This document shows positions 27,038 through 36,024 of a stretch of 64,000 nucleotides of DNA, piece by piece. The stretch's first letter is position 1, and each line of letters opens with the position of its first letter. This stretch comes from Bacteroidales bacterium (GTDB lineage: Bacteria > Bacteroidota > Bacteroidia > Bacteroidales > UBA932): assembly GCA_024691765.1 (NCBI GenBank), contig JAILNI010000028.1, positions 1-64,000 of the forward strand, written 5' to 3'. Below the pieces are notes generated by a model that saw only the letters and a list, made by a program, of their open reading frames with translations, ran no database searches and was not told where the DNA came from. The position numbers and the translations under genes were made by a program.

Positions 27038-28879
27038 ATGCAACACAAGGTTATCGACGCCAAAGATGTTGTTGTAAGATTCGCAGGAGATTCCGGTGAC
27101 GGCATGCAGCTCACCGGAACTCTTTTTGCAAATACTTCGGCCATCTACGGCAACGAACTCTCCACCTTCCCCGACTATCCCGCCGAGATACGCGCGCCCC
27201 ACGGCACCGTGTCCGGCGTTTCGGGTTTCCAGGTGCATATAGGCAGCGGCGACGTCACCACCCCCGGCGACTTCTGCGACATGCTCGTCGCCATGAATCC
27301 CGCCGCCCTCAAGGCCAACGCCAAATGGTGCAAGCGCACCGCAACCATACTCGTGGACGAGGACTCCTTCACTCCCGCGCTTATGGAGAAGGCCGGCTTC
27401 AAGACCGCCGATCCCTTCGCCGAGCTGGGCGTGGACGACCGCAACCTCATCATAGCTCCCATCACCACCCTTACCGAGGAGAGCCTGAAGGAGAGCGGCA
27501 TGGACAAGAAGTCCATCGACAAGTGCAAGAACATGTTCACCCTCGGCATGGCCTGCTTCATCTTCGAGCGCCCGCTCGACTATACGCTGGACTACCTTGA
27601 GAAGAAGTTCGCGAAGAAGCACCCCGAGGTCATAACCCCCAACCAGAAGGTCCTCAAAGATGGCTACAACTATGCCGCCAACCTCCAGATGGTGGCCAAC
27701 ACCTACCATATAGCTCCCGCAAAGCTGAAGAAGGGCACCTACCGCAACATCACCGGCAACCAGGCCACCGCATGGGGCCTCATGGCGGCCAGCGAAAAGA
27801 GCGGCCGGCCCCTTTTCTGCGGGTCTTATCCCATCACGCCCGCCACGGCGATACTCGAAGAGCTTGCAATCCACAAGTATCTCGGAGTGAAGACCCTGCA
27901 GGCCGAGGACGAGATTGCCGGCATATGCACGGCAATCGGCGCGGCCTTCGCGGGCGACCTCGCGGTCACCACCACTTCAGGCCCCGGCCTCTCGCTCAAG
28001 AGCGAGGCCCTCGGCCTTGCGGTCATGACCGAACTGCCGCTGGTGATAGTGGACGTGCAGAGGGCAGGCCCCTCCACGGGCATACCCACCAAGACCGAGC
28101 AGACTGATCTCGACCAGGCCCTTTACGGCCGCAACGGCGAATGCCCCATGCCCATAGTGGCGGCGCATTCCCCGGCAGGCTGCTTCGACGCAGCTTTCAA
28201 CGCCGCAAAGATAGCCCTCGAGCATATGACCCCCGTCATCCTGCTCAGCGAAGGGTTCCTCGGCAACGGAAGCGAGCCCTGGAGGATACCCTCCATGGCC
28301 GACTATCCGGAAATCAAGCCGCCTTTCGCGACTGAGCTTGGTGAGGACGGCAAGTTCCACCCCTTCGAGCGCGACCCCGAGACCCTCGTTCGCCGCTGGG
28401 CAATCCCAGGCACCAAGGGTTTCGAGCACCGCGTAGGCGGACTCGAGAAGAACCACATGGGCGTGCTCTCCTCGGATCCCGCCAACCACCAGCTCATGGT
28501 GGACGAGCGCGCGGCCAAGGTGCAGAAGGTGGCCGACTTCATCCCGGAACTCGAGGTTGACGGCCCCGCAAAGGGCAGGCTCCTTGTAGTCGGCTGGGGC
28601 GGCACTTTCGGTCACATCCTTTCGGCAGTCAACGAGGTGCGGCAGAGGGGATTGGAAGTCTCCCGCGCGCACTTTGACTACATAGTTCCCGTTCCCCGCA
28701 ACACCCGCGAGGTCCTGGAAAGTTTCGACACCGTGCTGGTGTGCGAGCTCAATTCGGGCCAGTTCGCGAGGTACCTGCGCGGTCTTTTCCCGAAGGCGAA
28801 CATCGTTTCCTTCGGCAAGGTTCAGGGCCAGCCGTTCCTCGTGAACGAACTGGTGGACGCAATCAACAAGGAGATTTAA
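27038..28879 (+). CDS. korA: 2-oxoglutarate:ferredoxin oxidoreductase, fused gamma-alpha subunit
   Basis: The 613-residue protein joins the gamma domain (residues 1-200, with RFAGDSGDGMQLTG) to the alpha pyrimidine-binding domain (about 225-613, with GSYPITPATAILEEL and the TSGPGLSLKSE loop). This fused layout is standard for KorA in Bacteroidetes. With KorB it interconverts 2-oxoglutarate plus CoA and succinyl-CoA plus CO2 using ferredoxin, in the oxidative or the reductive direction. korB starts 3 bases downstream. Confidence 0.93.
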   Translation: MQHKVIDAKDVVVRFAGDSGDGMQLTGTLFANTSAIYGNELSTFPDYPAEIRAPHGTVSGVSGFQVHIGSGDVTTPGDFCDMLVAMNPAALKANAKWCKRTATILVDEDSFTPALMEKAGFKTADPFAELGVDDRNLIIAPITTLTEESLKESGMDKKSIDKCKNMFTLGMACFIFERPLDYTLDYLEKKFAKKHPEVITPNQKVLKDGYNYAANLQMVANTYHIAPAKLKKGTYRNITGNQATAWGLMAASEKSGRPLFCGSYPITPATAILEELAIHKYLGVKTLQAEDEIAGICTAIGAAFAGDLAVTTTSGPGLSLKSEALGLAVMTELPLVIVDVQRAGPSTGIPTKTEQTDLDQALYGRNGECPMPIVAAHSPAGCFDAAFNAAKIALEHMTPVILLSEGFLGNGSEPWRIPSMADYPEIKPPFATELGEDGKFHPFERDPETLVRRWAIPGTKGFEHRVGGLEKNHMGVLSSDPANHQLMVDERAAKVQKVADFIPELEVDGPAKGRLLVVGWGGTFGHILSAVNEVRQRGLEVSRAHFDYIVPVPRNTREVLESFDTVLVCELNSGQFARYLRGLFPKANIVSFGKVQGQPFLVNELVDAINKEI

Positions 28880-28882
28880 GAC

Positions 28883-29902
28883 ATGGCAACACTTTCATTC
28901 AAAGATTTCAAATCCGACCAGGAAGTGCGCTGGTGCCCGGGCTGCGGCGACCACGCCGTGCTCGCCGCCCTGCAGAGGGCTCTCCCGGTAGCCGCCGAGG
29001 CTCACGACTACGGCAAGGAACGCTATGTAGTGGTGAGCGGTATAGGCTGCTCGTCGCGTCTGCCTTACTATATGGACACTTACGGTTTCCATTCGATTCA
29101 CGGACGCGCCACGGCTATTTCCACCGGCATCAAGGTGGCAAATCCGCATCTGCGCGTGTGGCAGGCCTGCGGCGACGGCGACGCCCTCGCCATAGGCGGC
29201 AACCACTTCATCCACGCCATCAGGCGCAACATCGACATCAATATACTGCTCTTCAACAACCAGATCTACGGTCTCACGAAGGGCCAGTATTCCCCGACCT
29301 CCAAGTTCGGAGCCATCACCAAGACCAGCCCCTACGGCACCGTGGAGCATCCCTTCAATCCGGGAAGCCTGGTGCTGGGAGCCAAGGGCACCTTCTTCGC
29401 AAGGAGCCTCGACGTCGAACTGGCCCTCAACCAGGAGATAATGACCGCCGCGGTCGACCACGACGGCACCTCCGTCATGGAGATGCTCACCAACTGCGTC
29501 ATCTTCAACGACGGCGCCCACCGCGACATCTCCGACCCCGCATGGCGCGCCGACCGCACCATCATCCTCCGCCACGGCGAGAAGATGGTCTTCGGCAAGA
29601 ACCGCGACAAGGGTCTCGTTCTCGACGGCATGGGCCTCAAGGTCGTAACCATTGGTCAGGACGGCTATACTCTGGACGACGTGCTCGTGCACGACGCCCA
29701 CTGCCAGAACGCCGGTGTGCAGATGATGCTCGCCGACATGAAGTATCCCGATTTCCCCGTAGCCCTCGGCGTGATCCGCGACGTGCGCGACCTCACCTAC
29801 GACGACGGAGTGACCGACCAGGTGGCGGAAGTCACCGCAAAGAGCCGCATACACTGCATGGACGAGCTCCTGCACAGCGGCAGCACATGGGAAGTAGAAT
29901 AA
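28883..29902 (+). CDS. korB: 2-oxoglutarate:ferredoxin oxidoreductase, beta subunit
   Basis: The 339-residue beta subunit carries the thiamine-diphosphate site (ACGDGDALAIGGNH with the following NNQIYGLTKGQ) and Cys residues in RWCPGCGDH and GIGCSSR that in this family ligate the single 4Fe-4S cluster. It pairs with KorA. gdhA follows after 22 bases, linking two enzymes of 2-oxoglutarate metabolism in one likely transcript. Confidence 0.95.
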   Translation: MATLSFKDFKSDQEVRWCPGCGDHAVLAALQRALPVAAEAHDYGKERYVVVSGIGCSSRLPYYMDTYGFHSIHGRATAISTGIKVANPHLRVWQACGDGDALAIGGNHFIHAIRRNIDINILLFNNQIYGLTKGQYSPTSKFGAITKTSPYGTVEHPFNPGSLVLGAKGTFFARSLDVELALNQEIMTAAVDHDGTSVMEMLTNCVIFNDGAHRDISDPAWRADRTIILRHGEKMVFGKNRDKGLVLDGMGLKVVTIGQDGYTLDDVLVHDAHCQNAGVQMMLADMKYPDFPVALGVIRDVRDLTYDDGVTDQVAEVTAKSRIHCMDELLHSGSTWEVE

Positions 29903-29924
29903 ACCAACACACATAAACACTATC

Positions 29925-31268
29925 ATGAAAACCAACGAAATCATGGCTATGCTCCAGGCGAAGCACCCCGGAGAAAGCGAGTACCTGCAGGCTGTCCAGG
30001 AAGTCCTGGAAAGCATAGAGGAAGTTTACAACCAGCATCCCGAATTCGAAAAGGCGAAGATCGTGGAGCGCATGGTGGAACCCGACCGCATCTACACCTT
30101 CCGCGTAACGTGGGTGGACGACCGCGGCCAGGTGCAGACCAACCTCGGCTATCGCGTACAGTTCAACAGCGCCATAGGCCCCTACAAGGGAGGCCTCCGT
30201 TTCCACAGGGCGGTTACCCCGTCAATGCTGAAGTTCCTCGGTTTCGAGCAGACCTTCAAGAACGCCCTCACCACCCTCCCCATGGGCGGCGGCAAGGGCG
30301 GATCCGACTTCGACCCAACAGGCAAGAGCGACGACGAAATCATGCGCTTCTGCCAGGCCTTCATGCTTGAGCTCTGGCGCTGCATAGGTCCCGACGAGGA
30401 CGTTCCCGCCGGCGACGTGGGCGTAGGCGGCCGCGAAATCGGCTTCCTCGACGGCATGTACCGCAAGCTCGCCCGCCAGTACAACACCGGCGTTCTCACC
30501 GGCAAGGGCATGACCTGGGGCGGCAGCATCCTCAGGCCCGAGGCCACCGGCTACGGCGCAATGTACTTCGCGCACCTGGCCCTGGAGAAGGTCGGAAAGG
30601 ACCTCGCCGGCCAGCGCATCGCCCTCTCCGGCTTCGGCAACGTGGCATGGGGCGCCGCCAAGAAAGCCAAGCAGCTCGGCGCCAAGGTCGTGGCCATCAG
30701 CGGTCCCGACGGCGTCTGCGAGATACCCGAAGGCATCACCGACGAGATGATAGACTATATGCTCGAAATGCGCGCGTCCAACCGCAACCGCGTCGAGGAT
30801 ATGGCCGACAAGTACCCCGGCAAGGCCAAGTTCACCGCCGGCAAGAAGAGCTGGAGCGTTCCCGTGGACATCGCTTTCCCGAGCGCCTTCCAGAACGAGC
30901 TCAGCCTCGACGACGCCAAGCAGCTCAAGGCAAACGGCTGCTGGGCCGTATTCGAAATCTCCAACATGGGCTGCCAGGCCGACGCCATCCACTGGATGCA
31001 GCACAACGGTATGCTCTTCGCCCCCGGCAAGGCCGTCAACGCAGGCGGCGTGGCCACTTCGGGCCTCGAGATGACGCAGAACGCCGAGCACATCAGCTGG
31101 ACCGCCCAGGAAGTTGACGACAGGCTCCACCATATCATGGCCGCCATCCACGAACAGTGCGTGAAATACGGCACCCAGGCCGACGGCAGCGTCGACTACG
31201 TGAAGGGCGCCAACATCGCCGGCTTCATGAAGGTCGCCACCGCCATGATGGAGGAAGGTATTGTCTAA
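29925..31268 (+). CDS. gdhA: Glutamate dehydrogenase, hexameric (NADP-type)
   Basis: The 447-residue enzyme has the substrate-binding Lys motifs GPYKGGLRFH and PMGGGKGGSDFDP, the catalytic region DVPAGDVGVGGREIG, and a Rossmann domain with SGFGNVAWGAAKKAKQLG. The SDFDPTGKSD form is typical of NADP-dependent bacterial GDH, which fixes ammonium onto 2-oxoglutarate. The upstream korAB genes make or use the same keto acid. A strong hairpin terminator lies 68 bases after the stop. Confidence 0.96.
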   Translation: MKTNEIMAMLQAKHPGESEYLQAVQEVLESIEEVYNQHPEFEKAKIVERMVEPDRIYTFRVTWVDDRGQVQTNLGYRVQFNSAIGPYKGGLRFHRAVTPSMLKFLGFEQTFKNALTTLPMGGGKGGSDFDPTGKSDDEIMRFCQAFMLELWRCIGPDEDVPAGDVGVGGREIGFLDGMYRKLARQYNTGVLTGKGMTWGGSILRPEATGYGAMYFAHLALEKVGKDLAGQRIALSGFGNVAWGAAKKAKQLGAKVVAISGPDGVCEIPEGITDEMIDYMLEMRASNRNRVEDMADKYPGKAKFTAGKKSWSVPVDIAFPSAFQNELSLDDAKQLKANGCWAVFEISNMGCQADAIHWMQHNGMLFAPGKAVNAGGVATSGLEMTQNAEHISWTAQEVDDRLHHIMAAIHEQCVKYGTQADGSVDYVKGANIAGFMKVATAMMEEGIV

Positions 31269-31305
31269 ATCCGCAATCCGTGCCACCCTCGGACAAGCAG
31301 ATTAA

Positions 31306-31337
31306 TTTGCTTTTCTCTCGGTTTGCTCGTAAATTTG
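31306..31337 (+). promoter_or_regulatory. Promoter for the DASS transporter operon
   Basis: TTTG at 31306-31309 and TAAATTTG at 31330-31337 are separated by 20 bases, a consensus Bacteroidetes promoter. The last base of the -7 box is also the first base of the terminator stem that follows gdhA. Confidence 0.7.
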
Positions 31338-31370
31338 TAGTCGCTTTCGAAAGGAGGCGACTACTTTTTT
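31337..31370 (+). terminator. Rho-independent terminator after gdhA
   Basis: GTAGTCGC at 31337-31344 pairs with GCGACTAC at 31357-31364 and six T follow (31365-31370). The loop contains the self-complementary CTTTCGAAAG overlap. It lies in the leader region of the next operon. Confidence 0.75.
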
Positions 31371-31376
31371 GATAAT

Positions 31377-32825
31377 ATGGCAAACTGTAAATTCAACGTA
31401 AAGTACTGTGTCCTGCTGCCGCTCGTGCTGCTCGTCACGGTGTTCCTGGTAGCAGTGCCTACCTCTTTCTTCGGCATCGCCGCGCTTACGGCCGTGCAGC
31501 AGAGGGTCATCGCCCTCTTCGTGTTCGCGGCCCTCATGTGGATCTTCGAGATTATCCCCAACTGGACCACCTCGCTGCTGGTTATCGTGCTGGCGCTGCT
31601 GACCGTGTCCAACAAGGGACTCGGCTTCCTCTGCACCCCCGATGCCGGCAAACTCGTGAACTACAAAGACCTCATGGCGTCCTTTGCGGACCCGGTCGTG
31701 ATGCTCTTCCTGGGCGGCTTCGTGCTGGCCATCGTGGCCGAGAAATACGGCCTCGACGTCACGCTCGCCCGCGTGCTCCTAGCCCCCTTCGGCAAGAAGC
31801 CTCGTTCCGTGCTGCTGGGCTTCCTCATCGTGATAAGCGTCTTCTCCATGTTCATGAGCAACACCGCCACCGCTGCCATGATGCTGGCCTTCCTCGCCCC
31901 GGTGCTGGCCGTCCTTCCCAAGGATGACCGCGGCCGCGTGGGCCTGGCCCTCGCCATCCCCATCGCTGCGAACATCGGCGGCATAGGCACTCCCATAGGC
32001 ACGCCTCCCAACGCCACGGCGGTCAAGTTCCTCGCCGAGGCCGGCGCCGACATCAGCTTCGGCACCTGGATGCTCCACATGGTACCTTACGTGATTATAA
32101 TGATAACCTTCGCGTGGGTGCTCCTGCAGCTTTTCTTCCCCTTCAAGGCGAAGGAAGTGGTGCTCGAGATTCCCGAGAACAAGAAGGAAAAGGACTGGAA
32201 ATACTACACCGTGTGGATTGTCTTCCTCGGAACCATACTCCTCTGGATGACGGAGCAGATTCACAAGGTGAACTCCAACGTGGTGGCCCTCGTGCCCCTG
32301 GCCGTCCTCACTATGCTGGGCATCTTCGACAAGGACGACATCAAGAAGATTAACTGGAGCGTGCTCTGGTTGGTGGCGGGAGGCTTCGCCCTCGGCACCG
32401 CGCTGCAGGGCACCGGCCTTGCCAAGGTTCTCATCGAGGCCATCCCGTTCGGCAGCATGTCGGTCGTGCTGGTGCTCGTCATCGCAGGCCTGGTGTGCTA
32501 CTTCCTGTCGAACTTCATCAGCAACTCCGCAACCGCCGCCCTGCTTATACCTATACTTATAGTAGTAGCGGAAGGCATGGCCGATCCTGCCGCAGCCAAC
32601 AACTCGGCGTTCCTGGCTCTCGGCGGCACCAGGGCCATGATCACCTTCATCGCGGTGTGCGCATCCATCGCAATGTGCTTCCCAATCTCCACTCCTCCGA
32701 ACGCCATCGCGTCTTCAACCGGACTCGTAGAGACGAAGGATATGTCCAAGGTCGGTATCATTATCGGCGTGGTCGGCTTCATCTTCGGATACTTCTGGCT
32801 CACCGAGATTTTCCCGTTTGTGTAA
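31377..32825 (+). CDS. DASS/SLC13-family sodium:dicarboxylate symporter
   Basis: This 482-residue inner-membrane protein has about 11-12 hydrophobic helices. The two SNT-type signature loops that bind sodium and carboxylate are visible as MSNTATAAMM (about residue 160) and SNFISNSATAAL (about 378), and IGTPIGTPPNA and STPPNAIASS match the hairpin regions of the VcINDY-like fold. Substrates would be succinate, fumarate, malate or similar. It is first in an operon with a porin-like protein and a membrane regulator. Confidence 0.93.
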   Translation: MANCKFNVKYCVLLPLVLLVTVFLVAVPTSFFGIAALTAVQQRVIALFVFAALMWIFEIIPNWTTSLLVIVLALLTVSNKGLGFLCTPDAGKLVNYKDLMASFADPVVMLFLGGFVLAIVAEKYGLDVTLARVLLAPFGKKPRSVLLGFLIVISVFSMFMSNTATAAMMLAFLAPVLAVLPKDDRGRVGLALAIPIAANIGGIGTPIGTPPNATAVKFLAEAGADISFGTWMLHMVPYVIIMITFAWVLLQLFFPFKAKEVVLEIPENKKEKDWKYYTVWIVFLGTILLWMTEQIHKVNSNVVALVPLAVLTMLGIFDKDDIKKINWSVLWLVAGGFALGTALQGTGLAKVLIEAIPFGSMSVVLVLVIAGLVCYFLSNFISNSATAALLIPILIVVAEGMADPAAANNSAFLALGGTRAMITFIAVCASIAMCFPISTPPNAIASSTGLVETKDMSKVGIIIGVVGFIFGYFWLTEIFPFV

Positions 32826-32826
32826 T

Positions 32827-34086
32827 ATGAAAAAGGCAATAGTCATACTGGCCCTGGCGGGGCTGACGCTTTCCGCTTTCGGGCAGGAGGCGAAGCCTTC
32901 GGTAGAAGTCCACGGCTTCATCCGCAACTACTATGCTGTGGATACCCGCGAAATGATAGGACTTACGGAGGATTTCTTTACCTATGTCCCGAAAGACGGT
33001 GACGAATACGGATATGTGAACTCCCGTTTCGCAGCGCTCACGTCCCGCCTCTGGGTGGAGGTCAAGGGTTATGAGGTGGAAGGTTTCAAGGTGGGCGCCC
33101 GTATCGAGGGAGATTTCTACAACGGTCTCGGCAACGACAAGGTCACCGGTACCGCGAGCCTCCGCCTCCGCCAGGCTTTCGTAACTCTTGCCAAAGGAAG
33201 CTGTACCTTGAAGGCCGGTCAGAGCTGGCATCCTATGGCCGCTGATATGCCGGACATATTCTCGCTCAACACAGGCGCGCCGTTCGGTCCTTTCAGCCGC
33301 ACTCCTCTTACTTCGCTTGAATATAAGGTAAGCGACGCTCTCAGTCTTACTCTCGCCGGACTCTGGCAGATGCAGTATGCATCCTCGGGCCCTTCCGGCA
33401 AGAGCGCCAGCTATATCAAGTGGAGCGGAACCCCGGAATCTTACCTTGGAGCCAGTTTCAAAACCGGAGACCTGCTTCTCCGCGCAGGCCTGGATATGCT
33501 CAGCATAAAGCCGCGCCTCAAGGACGAGACCACGAAGGAGTTTGTCGCAGACCGCATTACCACGCTCACTCCGTTCTTCTATGCACAGTGGAAGAAAGAC
33601 GCTTTCAGCGTTAAGTTCAAGACCGTTTTCGCGCAGGCCGGGGAGCATGTGAATCTCAATGGTGGTTACGGAGTCAAATCCGTAAACACCGCTGCAGACG
33701 GCACCAAGACATATGAATACACTCCCACCAGGAACTCTTCCAGCTGGTTGAGCCTGAAGTATGCGCCGGGAAAGGTGGATTATATCCTCTTCGCCGGTTA
33801 TGTTAAGAATTTCGGTACCATAGACGCTCTTGACGGAGCAGCCGGCGTGCCGACAGGTTTCTGGTTCAGCGGCAACAGCTTCAATAACCTGTGCAGCATG
33901 TACCGTCTGACCCCGACGGCGGTGTATAATCTCGGAAAACTTGCTTTCGGACTTGAGTATGAACTTACCGGGGCACAGTATGGAGATACTGCGGCCGGGA
34001 TGAACCTCTCCAGCGGCCTCTATGACCAGAACCTGCACTGGGTTCTCAACCATCGCATCCAGGGATTGATAAAGTATACTTTCTAA
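32827..34086 (+). CDS. Outer-membrane porin-like protein
   Basis: The ATG at 32827, 1 base after the transporter stop, gives a signal peptide (MKKAIVILALAGLTLSAFGQ). A TTG nine bases upstream is rejected. The 419-residue mature chain alternates strands of amphipathic pattern and ends in YTF, as outer-membrane barrels do. VEVHGFIRNYYAVDTR at the start and LKAGQSWHPMAADMPD in the middle resemble DcaP-like trimeric porins, which carry dicarboxylates in other bacteria. Pairing with a DASS transporter supports a two-membrane uptake route, but this is inference. Confidence 0.75.
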   Translation: MKKAIVILALAGLTLSAFGQEAKPSVEVHGFIRNYYAVDTREMIGLTEDFFTYVPKDGDEYGYVNSRFAALTSRLWVEVKGYEVEGFKVGARIEGDFYNGLGNDKVTGTASLRLRQAFVTLAKGSCTLKAGQSWHPMAADMPDIFSLNTGAPFGPFSRTPLTSLEYKVSDALSLTLAGLWQMQYASSGPSGKSASYIKWSGTPESYLGASFKTGDLLLRAGLDMLSIKPRLKDETTKEFVADRITTLTPFFYAQWKKDAFSVKFKTVFAQAGEHVNLNGGYGVKSVNTAADGTKTYEYTPTRNSSSWLSLKYAPGKVDYILFAGYVKNFGTIDALDGAAGVPTGFWFSGNSFNNLCSMYRLTPTAVYNLGKLAFGLEYELTGAQYGDTAAGMNLSSGLYDQNLHWVLNHRIQGLIKYTF

Positions 34087-34087
34087 G

Positions 34088-35695
34088 GTGAAGTTTTTTA
34101 GCCCTGCAGCCCTGTTGATACTCGCCGCGGCGGTATCCTGCGGAAGGTCTCCGGTGAAGGAGACTTTCCGGGAGCTTGACCGTACCATCGACGATCGGCA
34201 GTTGTATATCACGCTGTTCGAAAAGAGGAACGACGTGCTTCGTGAGCGTCTCCGCAGCAGCGGCAAAGAGGATTTGAAGTGGGAAACGGCCGAACGCTTA
34301 TTTCAGGAGTACGTTCATTTCAACGCGGATTCGGCAGGTCACTACGTGTCGTTGATGAAGGCGTATGCCCGTGGGAAGGAACAGTTGCTGCGTACCTCCC
34401 TGGCGGAGAGCAGGCTTCTCGGAGTCTCGCACCATGAGGACCTCGCCCTGATGCTCTTCAATTCCATCGATACTATCGGAATGGAGTCAATGGGAGTTAC
34501 CGAAGAGTATCTTTCCACAGGTATCAGAATTTTCACCAACCTTTCGAGGTATTCCAGGCCTTCGCTGGACACCAGGGATTATGACCTGGACCTCAGAGCC
34601 TTCCGCAACGCGTATATTGCAAGGGATACCGTGTCTTATGAAGGCCGCAAGCTCCTGGCGCAGCATCTTAGGGATTCCGGCGACCTTGACGGGGCAATGC
34701 GGATTTTCCTCGGCTGCTATGACCCGGATTCGCACGACTACCATAAGGGTACTTCCATAGCTTACAACATAGCTATGCTTTATGGCCGCAGGAACGACGT
34801 GGAGAATGCCATGATATGGCTGGCGCGGAGCGCCATGTGCGATTTCAAGGCGCCTAACAGGGACTTCCTGTCGCTATACCAACTTTCTCTGGCGCTATAC
34901 AAGCAGGGACAGTATACGCGTGCGGGCCGCTATATCCGCATCCATTTCAGCGATGTGTATGCAGGCGATTTCCAGGCTCAGATGATTCAGTCGTCCACTG
35001 CCCAGAATATAATAGTGGAAGAAGCAATACGTGCCGAGCGCGACAAGAGGCTTGTTATCCTGACCTTCCTGATGCTCGTGTCCGTATTGCTGGTGGTGAT
35101 CGGCTTCATGCTGAGTTATGCCAGCAGGCAGGCCCGCGATCTTTCGGAGGCGAATGCAAAACTGGGTGAGTCCAACAGCAAGCTGGCTTACGCCAACAAG
35201 GCTTTATCCAAAAGCAATAAGGCTCTTGCGGAGGCTAACAATATAAAGGACAACTATGTGTTCCGTTATATGGACCTCAGCATCCATTACCTCGACAAAG
35301 TGGAGGAAAAGCGCGCGGAATACAGGCAGATTGCCAAAAACAAGGGGGAAGAAGCCCTGCTCAAGGCTCTCCGTTCCCCGGCGTCCTTTGCAGACTACAA
35401 GGAGTTCTATTCGATATTCGACCGTACGTTCCTGGGTATTTTCCCGAATTTCGTGAAAGGGGTGAATGCCCTCCTTAGCGAGGAGGCCCGTTTTGATCCT
35501 GAGGAATGCCGCGAAAGCCTGCCGACAGAGCTCCGCATACTCGCAACCCTAAAACTGGGCATCGAAGACAGTCCTCGTATTGCCTCTTTCCTCAAGTGCT
35601 CATTGTCAACTGTTTACACTTACAGGGCCAAGATGAGAAACCAGGCCGTATGCCCAAAAGAGGAGTTCGAAGACAGAGTAAAAGCCCTGGAGTAA
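34088..35695 (+). CDS. DUF6377-type membrane-anchored regulator (TPR, TM, HTH)
   Basis: A GTG start at 34088, 1 base after the porin stop, gives a lipoprotein-like signal (AALLILAAAVSC). Residues 25-310 are helical and TPR-like (for example HDYHKGTSIAYNIAMLYG). A membrane helix lies at about 320-342 (LVILTFLMLVSVLLVVIGFML), followed by a coiled coil with repeated SNSKLAYANKAL-type heptads. The C-terminal 100 residues end in a helix-turn-helix-like segment (LPTELRILATLKLGI to STVYTYRAKM). This is the architecture of DUF6377 proteins, which I expect to be one-component transmembrane transcription regulators. Its target may be its own operon or the surface-protein genes nearby. Confidence 0.75.
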   Translation: MKFFSPAALLILAAAVSCGRSPVKETFRELDRTIDDRQLYITLFEKRNDVLRERLRSSGKEDLKWETAERLFQEYVHFNADSAGHYVSLMKAYARGKEQLLRTSLAESRLLGVSHHEDLALMLFNSIDTIGMESMGVTEEYLSTGIRIFTNLSRYSRPSLDTRDYDLDLRAFRNAYIARDTVSYEGRKLLAQHLRDSGDLDGAMRIFLGCYDPDSHDYHKGTSIAYNIAMLYGRRNDVENAMIWLARSAMCDFKAPNRDFLSLYQLSLALYKQGQYTRAGRYIRIHFSDVYAGDFQAQMIQSSTAQNIIVEEAIRAERDKRLVILTFLMLVSVLLVVIGFMLSYASRQARDLSEANAKLGESNSKLAYANKALSKSNKALAEANNIKDNYVFRYMDLSIHYLDKVEEKRAEYRQIAKNKGEEALLKALRSPASFADYKEFYSIFDRTFLGIFPNFVKGVNALLSEEARFDPEECRESLPTELRILATLKLGIEDSPRIASFLKCSLSTVYTYRAKMRNQAVCPKEEFEDRVKALE

Positions 35696-35739
35696 ACTTA
35701 TAAAATCACTTATATTTATCTGGGGGTATATAGATGCAA

Positions 35740-35773
35740 AAAACAGCCTTTCTTTGATATGAGAGGCTGTTTT
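35740..35773 (+). terminator. Hairpin terminator after the DUF6377 gene
   Basis: AAAACAGCCT at 35740-35749 pairs perfectly with AGGCTGTTTT at 35764-35773 around a 14-base loop. The T run is short (four), so efficiency is uncertain. Confidence 0.6.
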
Positions 35774-35843
35774 GGCCTACGCTTGTCGTCTCAAAAACAC
35801 TTATATTTTTTTCGCACGCGTATTTATAATGTAAAGAGTTTTT

Positions 35844-35851
35844 TAGCTTTG
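35844..35851 (+). promoter_or_regulatory. Candidate promoter for the small ORF and beta-helix lipoprotein
   Basis: TAGCTTTG matches TAnnTTTG. It precedes the small-ORF ATG at 35888 by 36 bases. The -33 region is AT-rich without a clear TTTG. Confidence 0.45.
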
Positions 35852-35887
35852 CATCGTTAAACACGAAATTAAAGCCAATTAATCGAT

Positions 35888-36022
35888 ATGGAGTTTAAAT
35901 CAACTTATCAAAAGCCGGAAGTCGCTTTGCTTACCCTGCAGGCGGCCGGGCTGGTCTGCGTTAGCGGTTTCGAAGCTACCGTAGAAGAAATGAATGAAAA
36001 CAATTACTCGTGGGAGATTTAG
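35888..36022 (+). CDS. 44-residue small ORF upstream of a surface lipoprotein
   Basis: ATG 35888 to TAG 36020-36022 encodes a peptide starting MEFKSTYQKPEVALLTLQ, with AAGLVCVSGFEAT in the middle and an acidic, aromatic end (NENNYSWEI). It has its own -7 box, and the lipoprotein ATG comes 2 bases after its stop, so the two are probably co-translated. There is no signal peptide. I recall short ORFs of the general form Y-x-x-P ... L-x-x-SG ... acidic tail beside surface proteins in Bacteroidales, but cannot verify a family here. A leader peptide, a small secreted or modified peptide, or an uncharacterised conserved small protein are all possible. Confidence 0.6.
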   Translation: MEFKSTYQKPEVALLTLQAAGLVCVSGFEATVEEMNENNYSWEI

Positions 36023-36024
36023 CT

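Noticed and set aside
28741..29916. A 391-codon + strand frame across korB.
   Set aside because: Its translation is Arg/Pro/His-rich, typical of a shifted frame, while korB in the other frame has the thiamine-diphosphate and Cys motifs.
31344..31353. The palindrome CTTTCGAAAG as a possible operator.
   Set aside because: It is part of the terminator hairpin after gdhA, which explains the symmetry.
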